Positions 46,922 to 58,286 are shown, counted from the stretch's first letter. The stretch: DNA of 64,000 nt from Kuschelorhynchus macadamiae (GCA_030620095.1 JAUTXW010003400.1:62001-126000); one strand, 5' to 3'. Notes: generated by a model not told the origin, from the letters alone. Translations and numbers: made by a program.

Positions 46922-49164
46922 GTAGTCGGCCTAAGGGGAAGACAATAAATCCGACGATCACTCCAGTTTTGAATTTTATCTTGGAGCATGCGCAGAACGA
47001 TGAACGCCCTTATTTGGAAGTTGACATCCTCGGACATAGGCTTCTTGGACTTTTGGACTCGGGAGCTTCGCGCACCTTTTTAGGAGGTCCTGGTTGGGAC
47101 ATTGTCGAAGGTATGGGCATGCATTTAAATGCATTAAGAAGGATTGGCTGTACGGTTGCTAACGGTCAGCAAGCAATGACTATTGGATCAGTAGAACTGC
47201 CGATAAGAGTTCGTGATAGGGTCAGAATTTTGGAAGTTTTAGTTGTGCCGGAGTTGCCACATGTGCTCATTCTGGATATGGATTTTTGGATTGCCATGGG
47301 AATAGTCCCAGATCTGAGACACAATGATTGGTACTTTTCTGATACTCCAGTGAAACTCGACAGTATCCATGATCAACTTACTGTGTTAACATCACTTGAA
47401 GACTTAAAGCTTGCTGCACTAGTAGAGAGAAGTAAACAGCTGATGGGATCGCAGTTAGGCTGTGCAACTATGGTAGAACATAAAATAAGAACGGACTCTC
47501 CACCAATTCGTCAGCGTCCATATCGCGTGTCTCCAGTCATTCAGAAAATTATGGATGAAGAAATTGACTCCATGTTAAATCAAGGTATTATAGAACCAAG
47601 TTCAAGTGCTTGGGCATCACCTGTTGTTATGGTTCAGAAGAAAAATACAGGGGTGTACAGGTTCTGTGTAGATTATCGCAGACTTAATGGTATGACTGCT
47701 CGGGATAGTTACCCACTTCCTCTAGTTTCAGAAACGCTGGACAAGCTAAAAGACGCTAAATATTTATCCACTTTAGACATCAAAAGTGCATATTGGCAAG
47801 TACCTATTGAGGAGAATTCTCGACCACTGACGGCATTTATTTGCAGGAGAGGTCTGTTTCAGTTCCGCAGAATGCCTTTTGGACTTCACAATGCCCCTGC
47901 AACTTGGCAGAGGTTGATTGATACTATTTTGGGTCCTGACCTGGAACCAAATGTTTTCGTTTATTTAGACGACGTAGTGGTCCTAACGCAAGATTTTGAC
48001 GAACATCTACGGATCCTTGATGAAGTATTTCGACGTCTTAGAGAGGCCAATATCACTGTGAGTTGGGAGAAATGTAACTTTTGCAGACCCGAGATGAAAT
48101 ATCTTGGTTATGTGGTTGATAGACGCGGACTACGTGTAGATCCTGATAAGGTTAAGTCCATGTTAGAATTGCCTAGACCAACTAATGTTTCGGAAGTGCG
48201 TAGAATAGTAGGAAGCTTCTCTTGGTATCGCAGATTTGTACAAGACTTTTCCACTATCATAAGTCCACTTACTCAGCTTACTAAGAAGAACCATAAGTTT
48301 GAATGGACGGAAAAGTGTGAGAATGCTTTTAGGACGATCAAGAACAAGTTAATCAGTGCACCGATTTTAAGCTGTCCAGATTACAGCAGGGAATTTATTA
48401 TCCAAACAGATGCTTCTGGCTTTGGTATTGGAGCAGTTCTAACGCAACCAGATCCAAAGGGTGAGCGGGTTATCTCGTACCTCAGTCGTTCACTATCTCG
48501 ACAAGAGAAAAACTATACCACCACTGAACGGGAATGTTTGGCTTTAGTATGGGCGGTTGAAAAACTCCGACCTTATATCGAAGGAATCCCTTTCAGTGTC
48601 ATCACGGATCATTATAGTTTAAAATGGTTGCATAATTTGAAAGATCCTAGTGGTAGATTGGCCAGATGGTCTGTGAAATTACAGCAGTTTGACTTCAAGG
48701 TTATTCATCGGCCTGGGAAGGATTTGGTGGTTCCTGATATGTTGTCAAGGGCGGTGCCAGTTTTAAATCTTATCGATGATGGTGAACAGGCTAGACCTGC
48801 ACCAGTAAAAGATAATTGGTACAACAAAATGGTAGAAAGAGTGATTGCTACCCCACTGAAATTCTTGAATTGGCGATGCTCTAGAAGTAAGTTGTTCAAA
48901 TACATCAAGAACGACTATTTTGGGCTCTTGTCATCGGAAGACCATTGGAAGTTGGTATTGCCTAAAGAGGAACGGTTGGAAGCCATAAGTTCAGCTCATG
49001 ATTTACCAACTGCGGGTCACATGGGGGTATTTAAGACCTTTAATAGATTGGCAGAAAAGTTTTATTGGATGCGGCAGGATGTTGCCAGATATGTGAGGAA
49101 TTGTCAGATTTGCGCAGCCCATAAGTGTGATCCAAAGGGTGCAAACGACCAATGGCATCATTAA
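46904..49164 (+). CDS. pol: Pol polyprotein, first copy (protease, RT, RNase H, start of integrase)
   Basis: The -1 frame is open from 46840; functional Pol would start at the slippery site. Numbering from 46840: protease active site LLDSGASRTF (D73), with LDMDFW in place of the usual LGMDFW; RT palm with YLDD at 375-378 preceded by MPFGLHNAPATWQRL; RNase H QTDASGFGIG (D524) and TTERECLALVWA; integrase zinc-binding H720, H727, C755, C758. The frame is lost just after the CAAHKC motif: compared with the second copy, 6 nt are missing at FYW-MRQ (in frame), and further small deletions near 49153 cause the stop at 49164. Neighbour gag and the LTRs are intact. Confidence 0.9.
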
Positions 49165-50018
49165 GCCCATTCGTCCATGGGAAATGATTTCAATGGATTT
49201 GGTTGGAACGTTCGTATAAAGGAAATACAGCTATCTTGGTAGTTACCGATTATTTGAGTAAATTCTCTTTAATATTTCCACTACGCTCTACTTCTTCTAA
49301 AGTGATTATCAACCGTATAGAAGAACAAGTGTTCCTTTTATTCGGCGTAAGTCGGGTGATTTTATGCGATAATGGTCCACAATTCCGTAGTAGTGAGTTT
49401 AAGAAATTTGCAGATACTATCATTGCAGAATTCAGTTCAATGCAAATTACCACCCTAGGGCTAATCCCACCGAACGTCAAAATAGAACTTTAAAGACCAT
49501 GTTGTCAATGTATGTGAGTGACAATCACCGTAAGTGGGACGAACAATTGCAGAAGTTGGCCTGTGCTATTCGCACTGCGGTCCAAGAGACCACTAAAGTG
49601 TCACCGTTTTTCTTAAATTTTGGAAGAAACATGTGCCTTTCAGGCAAGGACTATAGTAATAAAGATCTTGTAGAAACAGAAGATGGAAACCAAAGCGCAT
49701 GAGGGATTTCGGAACCAAGTTGCGGAAGTTAGGAGCAGATTGGAAGCGGCTGGTCAAAAGAATATTGCGAAGTATAATCTTAGAAAGCGTAGTGAAGTCT
49801 TTTCTCCAGGTCAGAGAGTGTGGAAGAAGAATTTTGTTTTGTCTGATGCTGCCAAGTACTTTACACATAAGTTAGCACCGAAATTTGTCGGACCGTATAT
49901 CATTCGCCGTCAGATATCGCCTTGGACATACGAGTTACAGGACAGAGACGGGAAGGTTCTGACAGGCACTTGGCACGCTAAAGACCTGAAACGCTCTCCT
50001 GACTACGATTGTCCCTAG
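49165..50018 (+). pseudogene. remainder of first pol copy (integrase core and C-terminus), frame-broken
   Basis: Open pieces at 49203-49493, 49499-49702 and 49683-50018 read the integrase core (VTDYLSKFSLIFPL, VILCDNGPQFRSSEF, a damaged second half) and the C-terminal GPY domain (FVGPYIIRRQISPWTYEL). Small deletions relative to the second copy occur near 49150-49210, at about 49416 and near 49700. As these sit in a 1.4-kb stretch while the rest of the element is nearly error-free, they may be assembly errors rather than true mutations. Confidence 0.8.
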
Positions 50019-50054
50019 CGGGCCAATCGTTTTGTGGCAAGGGGGTCTGTTTCA

Positions 50055-50447
50055 GTAACATGATAATTTCGGACTTATAGCATGCTAATAATAATATTAA
50101 ACTATTTAAATAATTATATAATAAACAAATTTTTAGATAATAATACTACTAAATATTAATCATTTTTGAATTTACAATTTTGCTTTCCTATCACGTTTGT
50201 CTTTTAAAACTACGAAAACTTCTTTTAATGCACTATGGATTTAATATGTTAATGATTATTCTTGTGCGATTCTGCCGTTTCGATTTTTAGAGACAGAATT
50301 TTGGATTCAGTTAGTGCGAACTGAAATAAACAAGTATATTAGAATTACACTGTATAGGTCCGCGCAACTGATCGATGTGTCACGAATATCTCGTTTATCA
50401 ATAGCCTGGCTTACGGTTCGATTATCGATTTTTCTGTCGTTAATTTT
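50055..50447 (+). repeat. LTR head fragment between the two pol copies
   Basis: The 393 bp match the first 403 bp of the 5' LTR (40644-41046) with small deletions, for example at the GTCACGA-ATCTC site, and lack the initial T. The fragment stops at TTAATTTT and joins directly to pol sequence beginning CCTGATAAGG, which equals position 48142. The junction shows no obvious microhomology longer than a base or two. Confidence 0.9.
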
Positions 50448-50465
50448 CCTGATAAGGTTAAGTCC

Positions 50466-52358
50466 ATGTTAGAATTGCCTAGACCAACTAATGTTTCGGA
50501 AGTGCGTAGAATAGTAGGAAGCTTCTCTTGGTATCGCAGATTTGTACAAGACTTTTCCACTATCATAAGTCCACTTACTCAGCTTACTAAGAAGAACCAT
50601 AAGTTTGAATGGACGGAAAAGTGTGAGAATGCTTTTAGGACGATCAAGAACAAGTTAATCAGTGCACCGATTTTAAGCTGTCCAGATTACAGCAGGGAAT
50701 TTATTATCCAAACAGATGCTTCTGGCTTTGGTATTGGAGCAGTTCTAACGCAACCAGATCCAAAGGGTGAGAGGGTTATCTCGTACCTCAGTCGTTCACT
50801 ATCTCGACAAGAGAAAAACTATACCACCACTGAACGGGAATGTTTGGCTTTAGTATGGGCGGTTGAAAAACTCCGACCTTATATCGAAGGAATCCCTTTC
50901 AGTGTCATCACGGATCATTATAGTTTAAAATGGTTGCATAATTTGAAAGATCCTAGTGGTAGATTGGCCAGATGGTCTGTGAAATTACAGCAGTTTGACT
51001 TCAAGGTTATTCATCGGCCTGGGAAGGATTTGGTGGTTCCTGATATGTTGTCAAGGGCGGTGCCAGTTTTAAATCTTATCGATGATGGTGAACAGGCTAG
51101 ACCTGCACCAGTAAAAGATAATTGGTACAACAAAATGGTAGAAAGAGTGATTGCTACCCCACTGAAATTCTTGAATTGGCGATGCTCTAGAAGTAAGTTG
51201 TTCAAATACATCAAGAACGACTATTTTGGGCTCTTGTCATCGGAAGACCATTGGAAGTTGGTATTGCCTAAAGAGGAACGGTTGGAAGCCATAAGTTCAG
51301 CTCATGATTTACCAACTGCGGGTCACATGGGGGTATTTAAGACCTTTAATAGATTGGCAGAAAAGTTTTATTGGCCGAAGATGCGGCAGGATGTTGCCAG
51401 ATATGTGAGGAATTGTCAGATTTGCGCAGCCCATAAGTGTGATCCAAAGGGTGCAAACGACCAGATGGCATCTCATAGTAAGCCCACTCGTCCATGGGAA
51501 ATGATTTCAATGGATTTGGTTGGACCTTTGCCACGTTCGTATAAAGGAAATACAGCTATCTTGGTAGTTACCGATTATTTGAGTAAATTCTCTTTAATAT
51601 TTCCACTACGCTCTACTTCTTCTAAAGTGATTATCAACCGTATAGAAGAACAAGTGTTCCTTTTATTCGGCGTAAGTCGGGTGATTTTATGCGATAATGG
51701 TCCACAATTCCGTAGTAGTGAGTTTAAGAAATTTGCAGATAGCTATCATTGCAGAATTCAGTTCAATGCAAATTACCACCCTAGGGCTAATCCCACCGAA
51801 CGTCAAAATAGAACTTTAAAGACCATGTTGTCAATGTATGTGAGTGACAATCACCGTAAGTGGGACGAACAATTGCAGAAGTTGGCCTGTGCTATTCGCA
51901 CTGCGGTCCAAGAGACCACTAAAGTGTCACCGTTTTTCTTAAATTTTGGAAGAAACATGTGCCTTTCAGGCAAGGACTATAGTAATAAAGATCTTGTAGA
52001 AACAGAAGATGGAAACCAAAGCGCAGGAGAGAGTAGAAATGAGGGATTTCGGAAGTTGTTTGCGGAAGTTAGGAGCAGATTGGAAGCGGCTGGTCAAAAG
52101 AATATTGCGAAGTATAATCTTAGAAAGCGTAGTGAAGTCTTTTCTCCAGGTCAGAGAGTGTGGAAGAAGAATTTTGTTTTGTCTGATGCTGCCAAGTACT
52201 TTACACATAAGTTAGCACCGAAATTTGTCGGACCGTATATCATTCGCCGTCAGATATCGCCTTGGACATACGAGTTACAGGACAGAGACGGGAAGGTTCT
52301 GACAGGCACTTGGCACGCTAAAGACCTGAAACGCTCTCCTGACTACGATTGTCCCTAG
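50466..52358 (+). CDS. pol: second, truncated pol copy (RT thumb, RNase H, complete integrase)
   Basis: A 630-codon frame is open from the junction to the normal pol stop. It starts after YLDD, at MLELPRPTNVSEVRRIVGSF, so the RT catalytic palm and protease are absent. RNase H is complete. Integrase is complete: zinc-binding HHCC, then D350 (SMDLVGP), D410 (LCDNGPQF) and E445 (NPTERQN) with the usual D-35-E spacing, and a GPY-type C-terminus. No promoter or start-site context is visible and gag-pol readthrough from the first copy is stopped upstream, so its expression is doubtful. It is virtually identical to the first copy between 50448 and about 51374. Confidence 0.9.
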   Translation: MLELPRPTNVSEVRRIVGSFSWYRRFVQDFSTIISPLTQLTKKNHKFEWTEKCENAFRTIKNKLISAPILSCPDYSREFIIQTDASGFGIGAVLTQPDPKGERVISYLSRSLSRQEKNYTTTERECLALVWAVEKLRPYIEGIPFSVITDHYSLKWLHNLKDPSGRLARWSVKLQQFDFKVIHRPGKDLVVPDMLSRAVPVLNLIDDGEQARPAPVKDNWYNKMVERVIATPLKFLNWRCSRSKLFKYIKNDYFGLLSSEDHWKLVLPKEERLEAISSAHDLPTAGHMGVFKTFNRLAEKFYWPKMRQDVARYVRNCQICAAHKCDPKGANDQMASHSKPTRPWEMISMDLVGPLPRSYKGNTAILVVTDYLSKFSLIFPLRSTSSKVIINRIEEQVFLLFGVSRVILCDNGPQFRSSEFKKFADSYHCRIQFNANYHPRANPTERQNRTLKTMLSMYVSDNHRKWDEQLQKLACAIRTAVQETTKVSPFFLNFGRNMCLSGKDYSNKDLVETEDGNQSAGESRNEGFRKLFAEVRSRLEAAGQKNIAKYNLRKRSEVFSPGQRVWKKNFVLSDAAKYFTHKLAPKFVGPYIIRRQISPWTYELQDRDGKVLTGTWHAKDLKRSPDYDCP

Positions 52359-52375
52359 CGGGCCAATCGTTTTGT

Positions 52376-52390
52376 GGCAAGGGGGGGGAA
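52376..52390 (+). promoter_or_regulatory. polypurine tract
   Basis: GTGGCAAGGGGGGGGGAA lies immediately before the TGTAAC start of the 3' LTR and would prime plus-strand DNA synthesis. The matching place before the middle LTR fragment is degraded to AAGGGGGTCTGTTTCA. Confidence 0.8.
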
Positions 52391-52391
52391 T

Positions 52392-55362
52392 TGTAACATG
52401 ATAATTTCGGACTTATAGCATGCTAATAATAATATTAAACTATTTAAATAATTATATAATAAACAAATTTTTAGATAATAATACTACTAAATATTAATCA
52501 TTTTTGAATTTACAATTTTGCTTTCCTATCACGTTTGTCTTTTAAAACTACGAAAACTTCTTTTAATGCACTATGGATTTAATATGTTAATGATTATTCT
52601 TGTGCGATTCTGCCGTTTCGATTTTTAGAGAACAGAATTTTGGATTCAGTTAGTGCGAACTGAAATAAAACAAGTATATTAGAATTACACTGTATAGGTC
52701 CGCGCAACTGATCGATGTGTCACGACATCTCCAGGTCTCGTTTATCAATAGCCTGGCTTACGGTTCGATTATCGATTTTTCTGTCGTTAATTTTGGAAAG
52801 GTACCGCGGTGGAAGTGGACGGTCGGGGCAGTTTCCTCGGTCTCCTGCACACATCGCAGTATTCTATCAGGCGCATTTGGTCGTATCGTAGGTTCCTACA
52901 AAAGAGGGCGCTACATTGTCAGTTTTGGGAAAGAATTATTCAGATGAGTCGGATGCATTATGGCAGGTCTAGATTTTGTTATTATTTTCGAGGGCTTACA
53001 ATGGTGTAATTTGGGGTTCTTTTGGAATGCCCAAGTATAGTTTTGTGAGTGATTTTTTATGATAAGTTTTCCGGTAATATTGCCCTCCGTGATGCCGACG
53101 TATTTCTAGTCATTTCTAGTTTTATCGACCGGTTCCTGTGGTTACGACAGCAATCTGTGACCGTAGTTGCCGGATCATGAATAAGTTTCCGATCCCGTGA
53201 CTGCAGAATTTTTATATCGGATGTGACATTTTACCTGACTGTGGCTCTGAAACAATGAATTTTATATATTGTTTCTATTTCTCGGATTTGACCTTTGGAT
53301 ATTTAATTGACGGATATTTGCTGTGCCTTTGGTGTTAAGTATGACTGGTTGCTTATTGATAAAGAATTGAAGTCTTAACTAGGATTTTATGAGTGGAATC
53401 GTGGCAACATGGCGAGACATTTTGGACCTGTTGCTCCAAAAATTTGTTCCTGCTTGGTGAGTCTCAAGTCAGCAGTGTGGTGCGCGGTCCATTTTCTGAT
53501 GCCTTCATCATAATTTTCAAGTAGAGCCTGGCTTGATCGTATTTACGAGATTTATTGATGAGCATCTTTTGCGAAATAGTTCCTGTTTGGATTTGAAAGT
53601 TCTAAAGTTGTTATTCGGGCACTTTGGGGTTTTTTTTGGACAGAGGAAGTTCGCACCCACGAGGGAGAATTGTGAAAATGGCCGCCACACTCTAAAATCC
53701 TCGTTCCACCATCTTTAGAGGATATCCTCCTGCTGACTTGCCATATTGGCACCTGGAATAGCAGATTCCGGTGAGTTTTTGTATATTTGATTATTTAATA
53801 ATATGATAATGCCCGTGTATGGTTCTTAGTGGCCATTTCCATGACCATACGCCATTTTGTTGAACATCTTCGGTCTGGGTTGACATTTTATTTCTTTAAA
53901 TTTAGAGTCAAGACTTCGTAAGAAGCCCACTGCACTTGTCCAGACCATCGACAACCACTCGTTGATTCCGTTTTTAGCATTAGGCAACTGCTAGACCCAG
54001 ACTCCATTTTGGTTAGAAAACCCTCAGAAGGAGGTAATATTATTTTATTTGCATATTTTATTTAATTTTTGTTTACATTTTGGGCTATATTTGGATATGG
54101 TTTAATGTTTGCTAAGGGATGTTTTCTCTTTAGGGTTTTTTTTTTGGTTTGGATATTATTCCAAGGGATTTCCGTCACGACGACGATCAAGTCCTGTAAT
54201 TTGGATTTTTCTTTGGATCAGTTATTGGGATTGCCAACTTGCCTGACCAGGCAAGAGACTCACTTTCAGCATCGGAGCTGGTGCTGCTCCCACCTGTATA
54301 CGCCTGAGTCCAGGTGACATTTCTTCGCCTGAAGGTCTGAACAGCTAACGGCCACAGCTATTGGAGGACGTCCAGATAAGTAACCGTAGCAAATAATTAA
54401 AATTTCAACTATTATATCTTTTGCAAGCTAAATTCCTCGATACAGTCAATTAGCCAATTTATTAATTTGTTCTTCATATTTACAAATTCAAATTTAAATT
54501 AATTTTTCTCACTAAAAATCAAAATCTATTTACTAATTTTAAACTAAACTTTTTACCTTATTATTGAGCTGACTGGCTTATCGAGTGGCCTTTAATAACT
54601 TGTTTTGATTCTATTTATAATTTTTGATGTATTTCACTGACTTGTATTTGATTTTGCACTCACGATTTATGGCGTCATAATATCGACCGTGGTACTATAT
54701 TTTTATATATTCCTGCATACTGTTGACCATTGTCATATTTATATTTTTTTTATTATTCATTTTCTTGTGTACAATATCGATTTCTCTTAAGCTGCAGGTA
54801 ATTTTAATAATTAAGATTAGAAGCTTAGTACATATTATAGCTGTATCGCTGTTGGCCCGCGTTTGGACCTTACCTACATATACTATTATTGTACTTGAAA
54901 TAACTTTTGAAAAAAAAAAACAAAAAGAACAACTTATTTGATATTAGTATATGATTTCAAACAAAATTTTGCGTTTTACTGCTGCCACCTACCTACAAGT
55001 GAGACCCTCATATCTTAATTAATTATTTGGTATTCTGTGAAGGTAAGCTCATTGGTATAAGATAATATTTTGGTTTTTCGTTGCTTGGAATCGCTAGAGT
55101 TGTGCAACACTGGGCGATGATTCGTAATTATTATCGGCCTAGTACTTCATTAACTTATTTGATAAAGTAGAGTAATAATTAATTACGTGGCGCAAAATAT
55201 TTAGATCTTAACCCAGCCCTTCTCCACTGTTGCTGTCGGCCTCTACTATTATTCTCCCAGCTTGTTCCAACTCTTAGGGTCTCCAACGCCTTGATGAATT
55301 CGAAATTCAGTATACTTATTGATCATTAAATAAATATCCGGTAAGTGAAAATTTTGCTGCCA
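52392..55362 (+). repeat. 3' LTR of the gypsy-type element
   Basis: Nearly identical to the 5' LTR. Differences noted by eye: TGTAACA versus TGTAACG at the start, one A/T change near 54500, a shorter A-run near 54911, C for T near 54986, one C fewer near 55257, and the last bases before CCA. TATAAC follows at 55363. Confidence 0.9.
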
Positions 55363-55368
55363 TATAAC

Positions 55369-55990
55369 ACGTCCAAAGGCAAGATATACGATGAAGGTAT
55401 TATATTTTTCGAAACTTTCTTTCCATGAAATATTATTAGATGGTAAGCACAGTATGGATGGACACAATATTCTAACTATTAACCCCAAGATAGGCTTGCG
55501 TACATGTGGATTCTCAAACACCGAAAAGTCTCACACCAACGGACTATGCTCTATCACAACATTTAGTATACAAAGATTTATCCACTTCCACGGGCTGGAA
55601 AGCATATGATCTATTTTTGTCCCATAAGACTTTTTTTGCATACTGGTTAAAAAGGTTACAGTTCTCTATAAAACCAAATTTCCTACTCGCCAGTATATCA
55701 TGTTAGGCAAAATAGGTCGGATTCGATATACTCTCTCATCTTTGGGAAAACAGACGACATCCTAATGACTCTGTAGATATGGATGATACCCGTAAGTCTC
55801 TTCTTGTGTACTTAGTAGCTTTTAGTTCTTATGGAAAATATCCCACAAGAAAATATTGACTGGAAAAAATAAGTAAAGGCTTGCTCAAGCAAGGCATGTC
55901 ATCATGTTCGGTTTGGCTAAATCTGATTGGTTTGTATTTTATTAGTAAACAGCAAATGCTGTTCTTTTCTTAAAATATTTCTGCACTTCT
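55369..55990. other. unassigned DNA right of the LTR element
   Basis: Open stretches at 55391-55609 and 55506-55706 (plus strand) overlap and read phrases such as STSTGWKAYDLFLSHKTFFA, but no family is recognised. The sequence could be the continuation of an older element split by the LTR insertion. Confidence 0.35.
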
Positions 55991-55997
55991 TCGGAAT

Positions 55998-56473
55998 AGC
56001 TGAAATTATGTATTTTAGTTGTTCGTTCCTATATTTAGGACTGTTTTTGGAATATTTTTAGAATTTGCTCTCTTTGGATGGTAATATAACACAGGTTTAA
56101 TCTTTTTTTCAGTTTAAATATAAGTGCCTACTCTTGTACAGTTTTAGGTCTTTTTATCATAGTTCGTTTTGTGAGAAATTTAAAGATGATTTTTTCCTTT
56201 ATTTTTTAAATTTAAACCTTAGAATAACCTTTAATTTTAACTGAACTGAAAAAAAGATTAAACCAGTGTTATATTATCATCCAAAGAGAGCAAATTCTAA
56301 AAATATTCCAAAAACCGTCCTAAATATAGGAACGAACAACTAAAACACATAATTTCAGCTTTTTAAAGATAATTTTTTCCTTTATTTTTTAAATTTAAAC
56401 CTTAGAATAACCTTTAATTTTAAAAAGATAAAGGAAAAAATTATCTTTAAATTCCTCACCAAACGAACTATGA
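55998..56473. repeat. complex palindrome with nested direct repeat
   Basis: 55998-56115 is the reverse complement of 56244-56360 with few mismatches (AGCTGAAATTATGT, TTTTAGTTGTTCGTTCC, TTTGCTCTCTTTGGATG and so on). A 62-bp block at 56179-56240 recurs in direct orientation at 56362-56422, and part of 56150-56203 recurs inverted at 56423-56473. The arrangement is longer and more intricate than a simple MITE. Confidence 0.85.
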
Positions 56474-56489
56474 TAAGAACTCTTTTTTA

Positions 56490-57400
56490 TATAAAACTGT
56501 GTCATAAGTTGCGCATTTGGCCAGTTTTATTAAATATCAGGTTCTTGTTAATTGTTCATTTCTTATTTGATCATACATAATACGACCTAAGTATAGATCA
56601 ACGATCGACTAAGTATAGGCCATTAAAATAATGTAAGCATGTCAACATATACATTTCCTGTAAGTTTAGTAAAGTTTACCTGTTTCTGACAATTTTGATA
56701 TCGATTTTAGATTAATAAAATGCGCCCCGAATTCGTGCAGCTATGAAATTTGAAATGTAATAGCTCATTGCTGCTGGCTAAAATAAATAAAATAATCCCA
56801 ATATTTTTATGCTGGTGGTAAAATTACAGGTATATGCGAAACTTTGAATTTCATCTCCAACATAACATATAATTAAAAAATAAACACAAAAATGACAGCG
56901 ATGACAATTAATACTAGCAACATTCGATTTACTGTGTATGATTTAAATTACCATTTTATTTAAAATCTGTTCAGTAAATAGACAAATCACTAAATATTGT
57001 GTAGTGCGGTATTGTAAGAAATTTTGCTTTGACATATTATCCATACATTTTTCTGAAACTTCAAAAATATATTTAATATGCAGTCCAAAATTAAGGATAA
57101 AACTGATTTTATAATACTAAAACGCAGAACAGGACTAAAATAATAAAACTTGTCAATAAAATAATACAGACCTATTAATAAGATATTGTTTAATTTTTTA
57201 TAGGAGACAAATAATGCCCCCCAATAAATTATTTGTTCAACAAATAGTTTATGTTCCCGATGAGTGTAATTATCAATAAATATATAATACAAAATAGGGA
57301 ATATAACATCGTAATACTTATAGATTTTCGGATAAGCTATAGACTTTTATAGAAACAATATTTAAAGAGAACGATTTTTACTAGCCTTTGTAATTGATTT
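56490..57400. other. AT-rich DNA, no gene seen
   Basis: The minus-strand 100-codon frame at 56990-57292 has no recognisable domain and AT-driven composition. Confidence 0.4.
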
Positions 57401-57492
57401 TTAACATTTTCTTTTTGTTTTTGAAATTTTGGTTGGTAACACAGACCAAAATACAAGAGTTCTAACCACACTACACCACAACTTGTTACATT

Positions 57493-57530
57493 CTGGAGGC
57501 GCGTTTCGCTAATCAGGTTAGCATCACCAG
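57493..57530 (-). ncRNA. hammerhead-like motif 3' of the Penelope-like ORF
   Basis: On the minus strand: CTGGTGATGCTAA, CCTGA loop, TTAGCGAAACGCGCC. CUGGUGA is one base from CUGANGA, GCUAA pairs perfectly with UUAGC, and GAAACGCG follows. Hammerhead motifs of this kind are known in the terminal repeats of Penelope-like elements, and this one starts about 40 nt after the ORF end, so the context supports it. Confidence 0.5.
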
Positions 57531-57572
57531 CAGATTATATAAACTAAAGTAACTTATCCTAACCGATACTAT

Positions 57573-58286
57573 TTATAGGTAAATGTGGTCACACTTGGTT
57601 GCACCCGACTGCACCGTTGTCAAGTAAGCAATAGAAGGGACTATAGGGAATAGGCCCTCTGACTTATTTAGTGCTTTCTTACCACATTTAACTATTTCTA
57701 TACTCTCAAAGGCATACAATAATCTATTATTAGATACATTTTTAATTAACTTAGGATTATTTATTTCTATTTGGTGATTGTTTTTCAAAGCATGTTGGGC
57801 AACGCTTGACATTTCTGTTCTTACGTATCTTAAACATGCCATTTGTTCTTTAAAACGAATGTTTATGGAGCGTTTAGTTTGCCCAACATATTTTAGATGG
57901 CAGTCATTACAGCTAATTTTATAGATGCCACTCCTCTCCTTCGAGTCGACTTTGTCTTTAGGGTTTTCAAGGAGATTTTTCAAACTGTTCTTTGTTTTGT
58001 AGGCTACTCTAAAACCTACGTTTTTAAATACTTTTTCTAGACCTCTCGTATATCTGGGATCATATGGGATTACTATGACCTTATTGGGAGCCTCACGTGC
58101 TTGAAGAGTAGTGGCATTTTTTATCATTTTTTTATGCTTATGTCTATTTACTAATTTATTTACAAAATTATCATTATATCCATTACTTATAGCTATATTT
58201 TTAATCCGATTCACTTCATTGTTAAAAAGTCCTTTACTTAATGGAAAATTGACTAACTTGTGAGTTAAGAAAAGAAATGCTGCCAT
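57573..58286 (-). CDS. Penelope-like element, C-terminal part with GIY-YIG endonuclease
   Basis: The open frame starts within the post-RT linker (MAAFLFLTHKLVNFPL, typical of Penelope-like elements) and continues to VIVIPYDPRYTRGLEKVFK, then the GIY-YIG nuclease: SGIYKISCNDCHLKYVGQTK, SINIRFKEQMACLRY, and the downstream SSVAQHALKNNHQI with a Glu-containing helix (FESIEIVK). GIY and YVG are present as GIY and YVG; Arg in the RSINIRFKEQ helix is kept. This domain nicks target DNA for element integration. The upstream frame is disrupted (see RT part), so the protein is a remnant, though this segment of 237 codons has no stop. Confidence 0.85.
   Translation of the reverse strand: MAAFLFLTHKLVNFPLSKGLFNNEVNRIKNIAISNGYNDNFVNKLVNRHKHKKMIKNATTLQAREAPNKVIVIPYDPRYTRGLEKVFKNVGFRVAYKTKNSLKNLLENPKDKVDSKERSGIYKISCNDCHLKYVGQTKRSINIRFKEQMACLRYVRTEMSSVAQHALKNNHQIEINNPKLIKNVSNNRLLYAFESIEIVKCGKKALNKSEGLFPIVPSIAYLTTVQSGATKCDHIYL

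Larger units (their letters stand above)
40638..55368 (+). mobile_element. Ty3/gypsy-type LTR retrotransposon with internal partial duplication
   Basis: The element is bounded by TATAAC duplications (40638-40643; 55363-55368), and by LTRs of about 2.97 kb that start TGTAAC and end CCA. Order: 5' LTR, tRNA-Lys primer site, 2-kb leader, gag, pol (protease, RT, RNase H, integrase), a 393-bp LTR head, a second copy of pol from the RT thumb onward, polypurine tract, 3' LTR. The RT-RNaseH-integrase order defines Ty3/gypsy. No env-like frame follows pol. The two LTRs differ at only a handful of positions by eye, so insertion is recent. The duplication most simply reflects two tandem elements sharing a middle LTR with a later deletion. 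Confidence 0.9.

Noticed and set aside
56990..57292. Minus-strand frame rich in I, F and Y as a membrane protein
   Set aside because: Hydrophobicity follows from the AT-rich DNA; no conserved motif.
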